Shown here in pieces: positions 52,446 to 64,000 of a DNA stretch of 64,000 nt. The position numbers and the translations under genes were made by a program. Under the pieces are notes generated by a model. That model was not told the DNA's origin. It saw only the letters and a list, made by a program, of their open reading frames with translations, and searched no databases. Where the stretch lies: positions 4,278,001-4,342,000 of the forward strand of contig HG738137.1 of assembly GCA_000499405.2 (NCBI GenBank), written 5' to 3'. Positions within the stretch are counted from its first letter, which is position 1; every line of letters starts with the position of its first letter. The stretch is from Onchocerca volvulus. Taxonomy: Eukaryota > Nematoda > Chromadorea > Rhabditida > Onchocercidae.

Positions 52446-53003
52446 ATGAAATCCCAATCATTTTTTTTCAGGAAAGTTTCTCAATTTCCTTCTTTTCCTT
52501 TCATTGCCGTTGTTCAATTCAAAGTATATGTGCCAACTCAAGTACTTATTTCCTATCTTTTCATTAGTAATAGTAATTTGAATATTTCAAAATTTCAAAC
52601 AATCCGTCAGAACCGTACGAATACCGAACTTAATTCATCACGGGAATCAAATGCCTATACCAAACTTCTGTTCGTCTGTAGAAAGAGTCGACAGAACATC
52701 GAGCAAATGAAAAAATTCATCGAAATGAATCATACTTTGTACATTGAGTGCTTCCATCTATTTATTTATAAACAGAACAATTGCTTTACAAATTGTCGAA
52801 ACCGAAAATTGCTTATTGAAGAGTTCCTATCACGGATACAATCAATTCTATCATCCTATGATCGAGATCTAAGCCTAGTATGTACAAATTCCTATGTACA
52901 TCTAAAAGTGATAAAAGCTGGTAAAACAAATAAATTACTGTTGACAAAAATCATAGACATAATTGAAAATCACTCTTCTAAAAAATCTGACGAATTCTGT
53001 TAG
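52446..53003 (+). CDS. Orphan 185-codon open reading frame
   Basis: An uninterrupted frame from ATG 52446 to TAG 53001-53003. At this base composition roughly one codon in twelve should be a stop by chance, so 185 open codons are very unlikely to be accidental. The N-terminal third is hydrophobic (FPFIAVVQFKVYVPTQVLIS). The rest is polar with five cysteines in the second half (FVCRKS, YIECFH, NNCFTNCR, LVCTNS) and ends KKSDEFC. TTTTTTTTCAG lies inside the first codons (52460-52471), so the real exon may begin after that acceptor and have an upstream partner I did not find. I recognise no domain. It could be a secreted cysteine protein, a terminal exon, or a decayed transposon fragment. Confidence 0.4.
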   Translation: MKSQSFFFRKVSQFPSFPFIAVVQFKVYVPTQVLISYLFISNSNLNISKFQTIRQNRTNTELNSSRESNAYTKLLFVCRKSRQNIEQMKKFIEMNHTLYIECFHLFIYKQNNCFTNCRNRKLLIEEFLSRIQSILSSYDRDLSLVCTNSYVHLKVIKAGKTNKLLLTKIIDIIENHSSKKSDEFC

Positions 53004-56000
53004 TAAGTCTCAAAATCTGAAACTTAATATTCGGGATGTAGCCGAAAGAACTTTTAAAAATTCATTGCGCTTCCTTGCAAATATAAAAAGAGATTTTGAT
53101 TTACACATTATCTATTTTAACAGCTGCAGAGTAACTTATCAAAGTTTTTGAATATCGTCCAAAATGGTTAAAGTTGCAAAAACTGAACAATTTTCAAATC
53201 TAAAGAAATGATTTTTTGAATTTTTAAACATGAAAGTATCAAAATTGCCCTTCCAAAAAAAATGAAGCAAACTACAACCTCAATGGTCACTTTTTTTTTT
53301 TTTTTTGTATTTTTTTCTTTACTGTAATTGAAAGGATCAAGAGGTATTATGTGCTTCATCATTTTTTCAAAGATTTGCAAAAGAAGCGCACATGGTCTAT
53401 AATAGTATGAATATAAGCTGAAAAGTGAAGTGATCGTAACAGAAATGCAAATGTAATCAGCAATTTGAAGCAATGATATGATATGATATGATAGAAAGAT
53501 AAGGTCCTAAATGGCACATTTCACCTCAAATGCCTTATACGCGGACAATTTAAAGCACAGAGTTGAAGTTATGCGAGAAAAAAGATGCAAAGGTGGCTTC
53601 TGTCACATGAGTGACACCGCAGATGTGCGCTTTGCTGTCACCACTACTATTATGCTGTGACAATGAGAATAAACTAGTATTGATGGATGAATTGATGGAC
53701 GGAAGTTTAGATTGTGATGGCTTTATGATAATCGTTTGAAGGAAGGAGACAACTGGTGGATTGTGTACACATTTTCCCATCAAATTAGTAGTGAATAATT
53801 ATTGGAGACATTTTTGCCAGATCTTTCGTCCTTCACCTCACTCCTGTCTCTCATCCTTGCCTCATTTCTCCCTCTCTCCCTTTTTCTCTAAAAATATCAA
53901 GAATTTACAGGAAATTGTAAAGTTCAAGAGAAGTCTCAGGACTTGATGAATTTTATGAAATGCTATAAGACGCAAGAATTTAATGAATTCAGCGAACTCA
54001 TTTACATTAGTTTTGATTAAAAAGCAAAAAAAAGTCTTCAAATTTTTATCAAAACAAAAAAAAAAAGAAAAGCTATTGAAAATTCCATTATGTGCATTAG
54101 CAAAATTAAAAGTAATTTTATTCTAAGCTCGTCATTCATTTCATATCACATCGAATCTATCCTACTCGACCTGAATACAATTTTGGAAAGGTTTGAAATC
54201 TACCAATATTTTTGATAACTCCAAGTTATTAACATCTCGTTTAATGTAAGTTTGAATAAATCAAGATGAAGGGATTGAATGGATGCATGTTAAAGCTACG
54301 TAACTTGGGATAAGGCAAATTTTTGAAATTTTTGCAGAAGACAATAAACTACTACTAATTAATATCATTGAAGAAATAAATTTTTGAGAATGTTCAAAGA
54401 TTGATAGCTAAAATCATTTGAGGACAAGGAGAAATGATGAAAAAACAGCCGTCAGTGCGATGTGTTTGGAAGCATCGGGTTGCACAGGATCGGACATTGA
54501 TTATCAATTTTCTTCGACCATGATATGGCACTGATAGGCATGAGAGATTATTCCAGAGATTGACACCACGTGCTGTTCTCGAGAATCCGTATGTCACCGA
54601 CATTTTGCCAACTTTAAAATCATTGGTCTCAACATACTGCTAGTGTGCACGAACACGGAAAAATTCAATCATTTGTCGGACTTAGAACTGCCAAATTCAA
54701 AGAGTGTCGATAGCTGTGTTCATCTAAGCAGAACACAGGTTTTTTGACGACTTGCGAAATCAATAAAGCGGATGATGATGATGATGGTAACGATGGTGAT
54801 AAAAACGACATAAGTAAGCGGATTTCTTGCCATGAAAAGAATGTGCGTATTTTTTTATTGTACTATGAGGAAATTTTACGAGAATACTAAAAAAAAAAGT
54901 AGTGGAGAAATTGTACAATCAGTCTCAAACACTCCGGAATTTTACTTAAATTTTTAAAATTAAGAAGTGAATTCACCAAATTATAAATGGTAAATATGAG
55001 TTGGAACATCTTTGACATAAAGAAATGACTCAGAATTCTGCTAACACATGCTTGCATTCTTCAAGAATATGGAGATAAAGAATGAGTTCATTAATTAATG
55101 TAAATAACTCGATGATATGTTTCTGATATTTTTCCGTTACTTAATTTTCCAAAACTCAAGTGACATTGTTATTATAGCATTCTTTATTTTCTGTTAACGC
55201 TGTTGCCGAATTTTCTACAACATTCAGTTAACTTATCTCACTTATCTCAGACAATAATTTGAAATTACAGGAGATTGAAATTTAAATTGAAAATATTGTT
55301 AAAAGGAAAAAATGGAAAATTCCTCTATCAACGTTTTTCATTCGGCAGCGATCGTTAGAGTTGCTCAGTTCTAAATACAGGAGAAGGCAGTCCGATTTTT
55401 TTGAAAGTTTTTTTTCTTTCTTTAGCAAATAGGAAAAAAGAGAAACTTCTTTGCTGTTAGGATGGGAACTTCCTTCATTTTTTTTTTTTTTTTTTAAATA
55501 AACAAATAAAAAGACTGAATATGTGAAGTAATGTAAATATTGAAATGGATGGAATGCACGAAATGCTTTTGATAGAAAAGCATAAATGATTGTTTGCTGA
55601 TAACTTTCTTTTTGATAAACACTTCAGCTGAAAGCAATATGTGATATACTCAATATCTCGGCACACATGTCGGTCATCGATTATTTTATTGAAAATGCAA
55701 ATAAAATTGTAAGGAAAACAGAGAGCAAATGGATTGAAAATTTCGCTAAAAAGTGGAAGATTCGACGAAGTGATCAACAACAAAATGATTCAGACATGCA
55801 TTTCATATTTTCTTATTCAAAAATCGCGCAGAAATCGAGTATTTGTAATATCCGATTCTCGAGGGTTATATTTATCAGCAAATTTTTTTCTTCCAAATAT
55901 TTATAAACAGATTTTTTTTAACACAGTAATTTTCAGTTATTATCTCCAATGTCGATGTATGCATCATATAATTCGGGTAGAAAATCACAAAACTCTTTAT

Positions 56001-58372
56001 CATTTGAGTTCGAGAAGTTTTGCTTCTTTCCCAAAATTCAAATGGAAAAGAGGAATTGTTTTTAATAGAGCATTTCTCGGTTTGTGATTTGCTATGTCAA
56101 AATTACATTACCGCTCAAGCCCGTAATACTATGAATATGAAAAATCGGTAAATTGAAAATAATATTGGCAGATTTGAAACAGTATGTCATACTAAGTTGA
56201 AAAGTGCAAAATATTTCACAAATGCAGAAATTTATTCATGCCAAAGAAGTTTTCGTTACTTTTCCTATATAGAACATGTATAAGCAGACGAGAACAAGAT
56301 TTAAATCCGAAGAGATGAATTAGAACATTTATTTATAATCATGTTAACTTTTTTATTTTTTAAGTTGCATCGCATTTTAAAATATTTATTGTAAGTAAAT
56401 CAATTATCCCCAAACACTTGTTGGAAATTATTTGTACTATCAAATGCCTTCATAACACTTCGGAGCAGTGAAAATTAATGCAAATTAATCAATTCTTAAG
56501 TAAGTGACACATTCTACTTTAACAGGAATTTTTGTTAGTTTATTTCGCTAAATAACTATTAGTAATATAACAAATTCGTGCCCAATATTGAAAAAAAAAA
56601 TATGAGAAGTTATTTACTACTATATGTATAATCAATCAAGCAGCAATGATTGTCGTGAAAGTAACTGTGAAAGGCTGTTTGTTGAAGATTAAAACTTGGT
56701 ACAGATGATTATGTTGTGTAATGAAATGTAAATCCTTGGGATGATCTGCTGTCGAGTATTAGTTTCGGCAGGAAATAAGGTGAAAAGATAAATTTTTAAA
56801 GGCTTAGTGACTGGCCTTAAAGATACAGCCATTGGACCCGGTTCGTCATGAAATATAAATTAATTATTTAATTTTTCTTATTCGGAGTTGTGTAGGAAAC
56901 TTCACTTATTCTTCCATTTCTGTATTCTATAAAACTTTTTACAGGATTTCTTATTTTTGTGAATCGAAATCATTCTTGCACATATTGTCTGAAATACACT
57001 TTATGCTGTTTATGCCAATCCAAAGTAAACTAGCTATGAAAAATGATTTTAAATCAGAAAAAAACTTCATACATGACGATATGCCAGTAGAATTTAAATA
57101 GGACAATTAGCATCTAAAATATCAATCTTTAGAAAAGTATTTGGCACCATTATCACGAGAAAATGATATGATAGTATAGAAATTTTAAAAAATTAACAAA
57201 GTCTAATTTATTTGTTTTAACGTCGTAATTTCAAACGTTAATAGTTATTTTCCTTCTTGATGCTTTTTTGATTTGTGGTTTCAGTCGGAATAAATAATCC
57301 ACATAATTCTCATGACTATTTTGAATGAGATTCGAGAACCGATTCATTATCCGAAAATAACTCTATCTTGCAATTTTTCACATTGTTATAAGTACTTGAC
57401 ACTAATTATTCGAATTTTTTTCCCGAAAAGGAAAGCCAGAAAACAGCAGAAAGGACTACGAAACGGTTTTTTCATTCAGATAATATCCAGAAACTCACAA
57501 CCAATAACTGTTTTCACATTTGATTTAATCCATCTGAAAGCTTCATCACGTTAAATTTTTTTTTTTTTCTTGTGAAATACAAAACAATCAAAAAGCACAG
57601 TCGAAGATAATGAAGTATTAATTTATTCAATCCTGAAATGAAGAACAACAAGTCAAACTTGAATTAATTTAAAAATACTGAAAATATTCCTATATTTCAT
57701 ATATTACCATGTCATTTATTTCGTTATTTTCTTCTTAATTCTTTTCTGGTTCCTATAACTATGAGTTATAAAATCCAGATGAAAATATGATCCTTCATTT
57801 TGTTTCTGAATAGCTTAAAAAGAATGATATTTAAAATAAAAACCTTTATATAAGTAGCAGAAATATTTCTGATTCATTTCAATAATAATATCGGTATACT
57901 AAAACCAATAGCTGAGGAAACTATATGAGAAAAATCAATTTGCCAATATTCAGTTAAGATCACAATCAATTGGAAGTTCCAAGCTTAAGTATTAGATGAA
58001 GTGAAACTAAATTTTCAAAAGTTATGAAAATCTAATAATTGAAATAAATAAATAAAAAAAAATGTTATTTTGCATTTGCTTTGCGGAAAATAGGAAAGAA
58101 GTTTTGGTTTTGGGAAAATCTTTTCCTTTCTATAGCTTGAAAAGATATCTGAAAAGAGTAAATCAGTCGATCGATTCAGTCAGGTACTGTATCGGGCGGG
58201 GATGATTGAAAAGAGTGAATTCTTGACGTAATGAAATAAAATGTGTCGTCTAAGGTTACATATCACCTCTTCATGACATACATACACAGTCGGCGCACCA
58301 AGGTCACTCCTATCTCCCATTGTTGTTATTTCGATCGGGTACTGTCCCTTCTGTGGACACCAGTCGAATGTG
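53004..58372. other. 5.4 kb mostly without recognised genes
   Basis: AT-rich. Holds a GATGATGATG-type short repeat at about 54771-54785, an A/T-run-rich stretch, and a pair of overlapping plus-strand frames at 55667-55906 and 55734-56087. The first, extended upstream to the CTTCAG at 55622-55627, reads LKAICDILNISAHMSVIDYF and looks mildly protein-like, so an unfinished or decayed exon is possible there. Nothing identifiable on the minus strand. Confidence 0.35.
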
Positions 58373-61209
58373 ATGTTCCGTTTGCTATTCGTTCAGTCCT
58401 TTCTCATAATCTTCATATTTTCATCAGGTAAACAATTTTTTCATTAAAATTTATGATACGAAAGAAATACCAAAGTTGATTTTGCCTGATAAATGTAATT
58501 AGCGCAGAAATCCATTCAGAGATGGTTGAAAACGATAAAATACATGACATTAAGGACGAGATTTATGAGTTTTTTTTTTTTTTTTTGTTTGGAATAATTT
58601 TTTATTTCGATCGACTAATTGTAGCAGATCACTTTTGCTATAGCGAAGAAAGAATTCCTTGAAAAAGAATTTATTTTAACTTTTAAAAAAAAAAAAATTC
58701 TTGTCCCTTCCATCTTTTATTTTTTTTATTTTAATTTTTTGAAATGCTAAAATTTCAGGTCGTTGCTCAAATATTGTTGAGACGGAGACACAAATTTTGA
58801 ATGAAGTTGGAAAGAAACGAAAACTTGAAGACAACATACCAGTAATTGAGATACATGGTGAAGGCCAACCGATGACCGCAGCGCAAATAAGACAACTTGA
58901 AGAATTGTCAAATGGCGGCCCACTTGATATCAAGGTCAAAGATGAGCAATCGTTTTGTAACGAAAAATGCATCTTTTCATTCAATCCAAGCAGCCTAAAT
59001 ATGAAATTACTACATTTGTTGTCCGCAGTTTATATCAAAACTTTCCTTCGACACTATCATCTGATGAAATTTCACGTTGAAAAGTCTTTATTTCATGCAC
59101 AAATGGATTGATTCATCGATTGTCAAATTAAAAAAAGGATAATTTATTTCTTTTGTTTTTCTAATCATCAAATTTCAGATCAACTTGCTTTATGATTCTA
59201 TTCACGTTTTATCTATTTATTCAGAAGTTTTACGCGAAGTTTTCAAATCTAGATGAATTTAATATAAATTTCAGATAGAGAAAACATGGAGACCATTTGA
59301 CTGTCCACGTGCTGCGAGACGTAAAGATTTTATAACATTTCATTATAAAGCATTCACTGAAGCCAACAAAAAATGTGATCAATCGTACGGACGTGAACCA
59401 ATTCGAATACAACTTGGTGTGGGTATGATAATACCTGGATTAGATAAAGGTATGCGTGGGATGTGCGATACTGAATTAAGAAAAATTCAAGTCCCATATC
59501 GACTAAGTCGGAAAAGGAAAAGCAAAGGTAAACTTCCTATTCTCTTACTTTATGCTTATTAAATTCAAATTTCTTCGACCAAATACATCGATTTCTTGCC
59601 TAGATTAGTGATAACATTTTACATAGGCCTTATACCTTATCAATTTATGAGGACAAAATAAGTGTTTACGCAATCAACATTCTATTTATTACAAACGAAC
59701 AAAATGCAATAGCATTACCATGTTAATATTGGGATGAGGCGTTCAGTGGCGATCGATCCATTTTAATGATTAATTAATTATGTAACCGCGCCTTCACTAT
59801 TTTCTTGATCACAAACGTAATTATTCACAGATTGTCACAGTCTCGAACAACAAAATGTGTCACATTATTCCCCAATCTGCTGTATTTTGTATGTATCACA
59901 AAACTTTTAGACCTCATGAACTAGAAATTATCTGATTAAACGATCTCATTAATTACGCAGAATAAAGATGATTGTAGAAAGTGAATCAGAACGTTGCGTT
60001 CGATTGATGTTTAAAATTGATTTTTTAGTATGGAAAAACATACCCAACGAAGAGCATTGGCTTACTTTCAACATTGAAATGCTCTCTGTTGAGCCGTGGT
60101 CACTCGATTTGCAATTTAACTTTTTGGACATCAACAATGATACAATACTTACTGAAAATGAGGTGTTATACAATTTCATCAAGTGTATCACTTTTTTTCA
60201 ACTAAATTAGCACATAAAATTCACATTTCTATTTCATTTCTTATCAATTCATCACTTTTTAAAAATTAATAGAATCATTTCTCAATCAACCAGTAATTTT
60301 GAAAACTGATACTAATAAACATATCCTTTCTTTCGTCGAATCTATTCATACCAACATTTTCATTGATTAAAGTAGTACTTTATTATGTGTTTGTGGTCAA
60401 AATTAAATAAATTTTATGGTAAAATAAATTTCCCCAAATTGAATAAAATCGAAAGTAGTTAGTCCTCTTCCTAAGAATTTTATTAGAGCAAAAATTCCAT
60501 ATTATCAAGCACTCACAAATTGCTTTCCTTTTATAAATAATATTTCAGCTGGTTAAATTTCAAGAAAATCTGAAGAAAAATTTTGGAAAAGTATGGAGCA
60601 ATGAAAATATTGACTATGTGATTGCTGCAAAATATTATATCAAGTAACTGCTTCAGATGCTGAATTTCTCTGTGAATAAAATTTTGAACAGTTAAAGTTT
60701 ACAGTTTTAGCTACTTCAACTAAACACTTTACGTTGCATACGGTTGCATTAAAGAAATATTTTCATGTAATTAAGTACTGAACACCACATCCCAATAATT
60801 GAATTTGTGAGTAAAGTGGAAAATTATTTACAGATATTTTGATATTGATGGAAATGGACGGATAAATTTGAAGGAATTCCGTCGGGTAATGGAACGTGAT
60901 ATAGTAGTAATGACTGCAGTAACGAATGATAAAAAGCCAGAAGGTCGGAAACGAGATCCGTCGATTGCTTGGATTCTAGATTTTAATAACGACGGCATTG
61001 TTTCTGTACCGGTAAGTAGTCTTGGTATTATTTCAGAATTATTTTAAATAAATTAATATTTTATTGCCTTTGTGATTTAATGAATTGAGAGAGACCGATT
61101 GCACGTAACTTTTTTTTTCACTTTTTTATTGCAGGAAATTGACCGAGCCGATGAAATCTTGCAAGGGGAACCAGCCATTCTACCAGTATTTGCAAAAGAT
61201 GAGCTTTAA
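58373..61209 (+). CDS. ER-luminal FKBP-type protein with three EF-hands and KDEL tail
   Basis: Exons: 58373-58427, 58759-58934, 59275-59527, 60029-60162, 60549-60643, 60834-61011 and 61135-61209. All phases close to 321 aa. Residues 1-19 (MFRLLFVQSFLIIFIFSS) form a signal peptide. The FKBP core (about 80-185) contains RKDFITFHYKAF, IQLGVGMIIPGLDKGMRGMC and LTFNIEMLSVE. EF-hand loops: DINNDTILTENE (about 195-206), DIDGNGRINLKE (241-252) and DFNNDGIVSVPE (287-298), all with acidic residues at positions 1 and 12. The C-terminus AKDEL is an ER retrieval signal. Domain order matches FKBP7/FKBP14-type ER proline isomerases, usually with two EF-hands. The pocket is altered: the FDSSYDR-like stretch reads CDQSYGR and the tryptophan after VI is leucine, so drug binding and catalysis may be weak. 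Likely role: Ca2+-dependent folding of collagen or other secreted proteins. Confidence 0.9.
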
Positions 61210-63059
61210 GACTTTGATAATATAAAAAGTTACATCCAATAATTGATTCTGTTGCTGCGTCGATATAAGTAAATTTTATAAGTCAGATGATACATGATCA
61301 GCGAACTGTCTTTTGATGGCACATGTTTCACATAATATGAGTACAGTATTCCTGGACATTGAATCACTTCCTTTTATAATATGGTTGGTAGTTTTAAGTA
61401 GTACGAACTTTTGATTTCCAGATGAATGACGTAATTTCTCGATTACGTTGTGATTTTGAAATATATTCTATTCTTTCATACTTTAACATAATTAAACAAC
61501 AATTTCTGTTATGAAAAAATTCAAATTATGAATAAATGAAATTTATACCTTATAATTAAAGAGAACGTAGATTTCCATTCGCGATTTTCGATTTTGCTTA
61601 AATTTTATTTATTTTGGAATTCTTTTTCTGGAAAATTTTCGAACTTCTTTGTATTGAAATGATTGTCTTGTGATAGAATTTTTCCCCGGAAATACAAAAC
61701 TTCAAGATCTTATAGTTTGATTGTTTCTCCGTCTTTCGTCAATATTACGACCAATTCTGAATATTAACGTCTAGCAGTAATTTTTTATATTAAAATTGCA
61801 GCCAACACATAAAAAAATTCTTACAATCGTATCAAAACAATGGCAAAGAAATCATAAAAGGCAACAACGGTGTCAAATTGATCAGAATCATTTGGTATGT
61901 TAGTAACACAGAAAGTCAGATTTTTTCTTACAATTCCTATAAATGTTTAAAGCTGTGAAAAACTCATCGATGAAATGCTTGTAATGGGTATACATCTTTA
62001 AAAAATGGCTTACTGGAGTAATCAGATGTAAAAAACTTGCATGCTGCAATTTCTCAGTGAATTCAATAACTATAAAATTGTAAAATTACTTTTTGTAATT
62101 CGGTCTACATCTCGCAACGTCCCAATATGGCTCAGGAGATGTGTTCTGAATGCTGGATCTAGATTGTACTAACAAGAATTGCCAATTAAAATATATAATA
62201 TCTATTTTCCGCGCACTGAAACATTAATTCCATACGAATTTAAAAGAATTTCTGCTCTAACTGTAGAACTGCTTCTGCAGCAGAAGCGAAGAACCTAAGA
62301 ATTTTCAAATGCATTGCAATTATTTCACAGAATATCTTTTGTTTAAAAGAAAAATCGAAAATTCGATAATTTTCCACATATATACATTAATCACCACGTT
62401 TAGTTTTTGCGACCAATTTTAAAGGAAAGATATTTTGTGCCTTATAATTTAATAGAATTCTGCCATATTTGAAATGCTACCGACTCTTTCGAGTAAGAAA
62501 TTGTTCCTCATTTCAAAATTTAGTTTATTGAGACCCTTTATATAAAAGATTTTAGTGATTTAAAAAAAGCTGTGATGAAATTTTAAGATTAACGGAAACG
62601 ACATTTCTACTGTATTAAATTGATTTTATAGTTACTGCAATATTATCACTGATATGCCAAAAATAATGGCGTGTAAAAATTTGTAAAATATGATAAGAAA
62701 ATTTCAACTTCTTCTACCTCTTCTACTAGACTATGTTTCCAGTTTTGACTAAAATATTAAGTAAATAATTCTCTTTTGTTTGTTATTCATAAAAGCAAAT
62801 TTATAGGGAAAATTCTCGCAGTGCACTGTTTGTCTTCAGAAATGCATTTCTTTGACTTTGTTTATTTTTATATAAAATTCAGTCGGAATTGATAACACCA
62901 AAAAACTTATTTAACTACTTCTAGGGTCACTAACTAAGACATCTGTTACAATAAATAAAATTCTCAAACATTTGATGAAGTCTACTAACAATGCAAGACG
63001 ACAAGGAAGTATGAAATAAAAGAGACCCAACCCGTAAAAGAATTAATGAGTAGATGATG
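61210..63059. other. Convergent 3' intergenic region
   Basis: Lies between the FKBP stop codon and the stop of the minus-strand gene. An AATAAA at about 61529 on the plus strand may serve the FKBP gene. No exon or RNA gene seen. Confidence 0.4.
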
Positions 63060-63878
63060 TCATACAGTAAGGAAGCTATCAATGTTCGAGACTTTCACAT
63101 TAGATGACGAAGAGCTGCTCGAAGTGCCAAATTCAATGTCCAACGATGCAAGTGGAGCATGTCTTTGGAATTCTTCCCGAACTGTGCGACTATCTCGAGT
63201 GATATCGAAAGCAGAATCAACAGTATCAGTAACAGGAGCAGTAGCAGTAGGATCAATGGAAATTAAAATATTACTGCTATTATGTTCATTACAAGCCAGA
63301 TCGCTAGTTCTCTTAAAATTGAAGAAACTGTGAAGCGAAGACTGATTCTGCTGTGAAGCGATCGGAGAAATTCGCAGCGGTGATGATCTTATGGCACTCG
63401 ACAATAGCAACGGAGGTGGATTGTGCAATTCAACGGTCACATTCTGCCTGCAAGACTTGAAGCATTATGATATGTTCTATTGCATACATATCACTAATAC
63501 TTCAGAATATGTTACAAATAACTCAAGTCTAAAAACATCCATAGTAAACTATTATAAATATGCTCATACAGTGAGCCTGATGTGCTTTTGCGCGTGTACT
63601 CTCACAGTACTCATGGTGCAGTAGTTGAGCAATATCGATTAATTTATCAATAGTAACAATGAAAGTGAATTGCCGTGTTAAAGTTATGCATTCCTAGATA
63701 AATCGCAGAAATTCAGAACTTTCACAATTCGTGAAAAACAGACCTGGGAGAAATATGGCTGCACTTTGCACTTGTGAACGTACAAGTGCGACCATGATCG
63801 CACGCGTCGAGTTCCAAATCATTTTCTGTGTCAAAAGTACCACAGTAATAATTATCAAGGTATCGCCAGCACAGCTTC
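63060..63878 (-). CDS. 3' exons of an unrecognised gene running off the window
   Basis: Two minus-strand exons: 63878-63744 and 63447-63060 (stop at 63062-63060), joined at phase 2 by donor CCCAG|GTCTGT and acceptor CTTGCAG. The first encodes a cysteine-rich stretch, KLCWRYLDNYYCGTFD then LDACDHGRTCTF and AKCSH; the second a Ser/Pro-rich tail of about 129 residues (ELHNPPPLLLSSAIRSSPLR, poly-Ser run, final VSNIDSFLTV). The tail looks disordered. The cysteine pattern suggests an extracellular or metal-binding module, but I cannot assign a family. The acceptor TTATAG at 63884-63879 shows that the gene continues upstream, beyond or close to the window edge. Confidence 0.5.
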
Positions 63879-64000
63879 CTATAATTTTCTCCTTTAACAA
63901 TCAGTATACTTTATTCTTTATAGACTACTTCGAAATTGCCGATAGTTCAGCATTTTCAATTGATCTGCACCATCAAAATTTATGGAATTATGGTGGAATC

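Noticed and set aside
54394..54603. Minus-strand frame with NLWNNL, resembling the end of a LINE reverse transcriptase
   Set aside because: One short motif only, with no catalytic YADD-type box or other domain nearby. Too weak to call a retroelement.

Overview
The window looks like a eukaryotic chromosome segment from a nematode, most likely a clade III (filarial-type) worm. It is strongly AT-rich. Genes are split by short introns with TTTTCAG-type acceptors, several start codons lie just behind an orphan acceptor as expected for spliced-leader trans-splicing, and the proteins are closest to what I know of Caenorhabditis orthologues. I cannot name the species. All exon models below were built by hand from splice sites, reading phase and protein similarity, with no transcript data.

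Layout. 0.3-1.9 kb (minus): C-terminal exons of a KATNIP-type ciliary protein. 3.2-4.2 kb (minus): small putative secreted orphan. 5.85-10.4 kb (minus): degenerate Helitron-like element, copy A. 12.3-15.8 kb (plus): complete AP-1 mu chain, 422 aa. 17.8-20.2 kb (plus): mTERF-family (MTERF4-like) mitochondrial protein. 22.5-36.3 kb (plus): long-intron C2H2 zinc-finger regulator. 39.9-40.5 kb (minus): two-exon bHLH gene of the NHLH/HLH-15 family. 42.5-51.6 kb (minus): complete 12-exon FLVCR/SLC49 transporter, with Helitron-like copy B (45.36-49.40 kb, plus) inside one intron. 52.4-53.0 kb (plus): 185-codon orphan ORF. 58.4-61.2 kb (plus): ER-luminal FKBP protein with three EF-hands and a KDEL tail. 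63.1 kb to the edge (minus): 3' end of an unrecognised gene.

How the parts relate. The genes look like independent single-copy genes, not an operon: strands alternate and gaps are kilobases. They cover trafficking (AP-1), mitochondrial ribosome biogenesis (mTERF), transcription (zinc finger, bHLH), membrane transport (FLVCR), ER folding (FKBP) and cilia (KATNIP).

The most striking structure is the pair of Helitron-like copies. They are inverted, carry different internal deletions and have diverged flanks, yet share a gap-free tract of 1,981 bp that appears identical (6555-8535 against 46735-48715). This suggests recent gene conversion or an assembly effect, and it brackets a 38 kb segment that could invert. 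Other points of note are a miRNA-like hairpin at 21053-21158, a 33-nt in-frame exon that would split zinc finger 1, and two GC-AG introns in the AP-1 gene.
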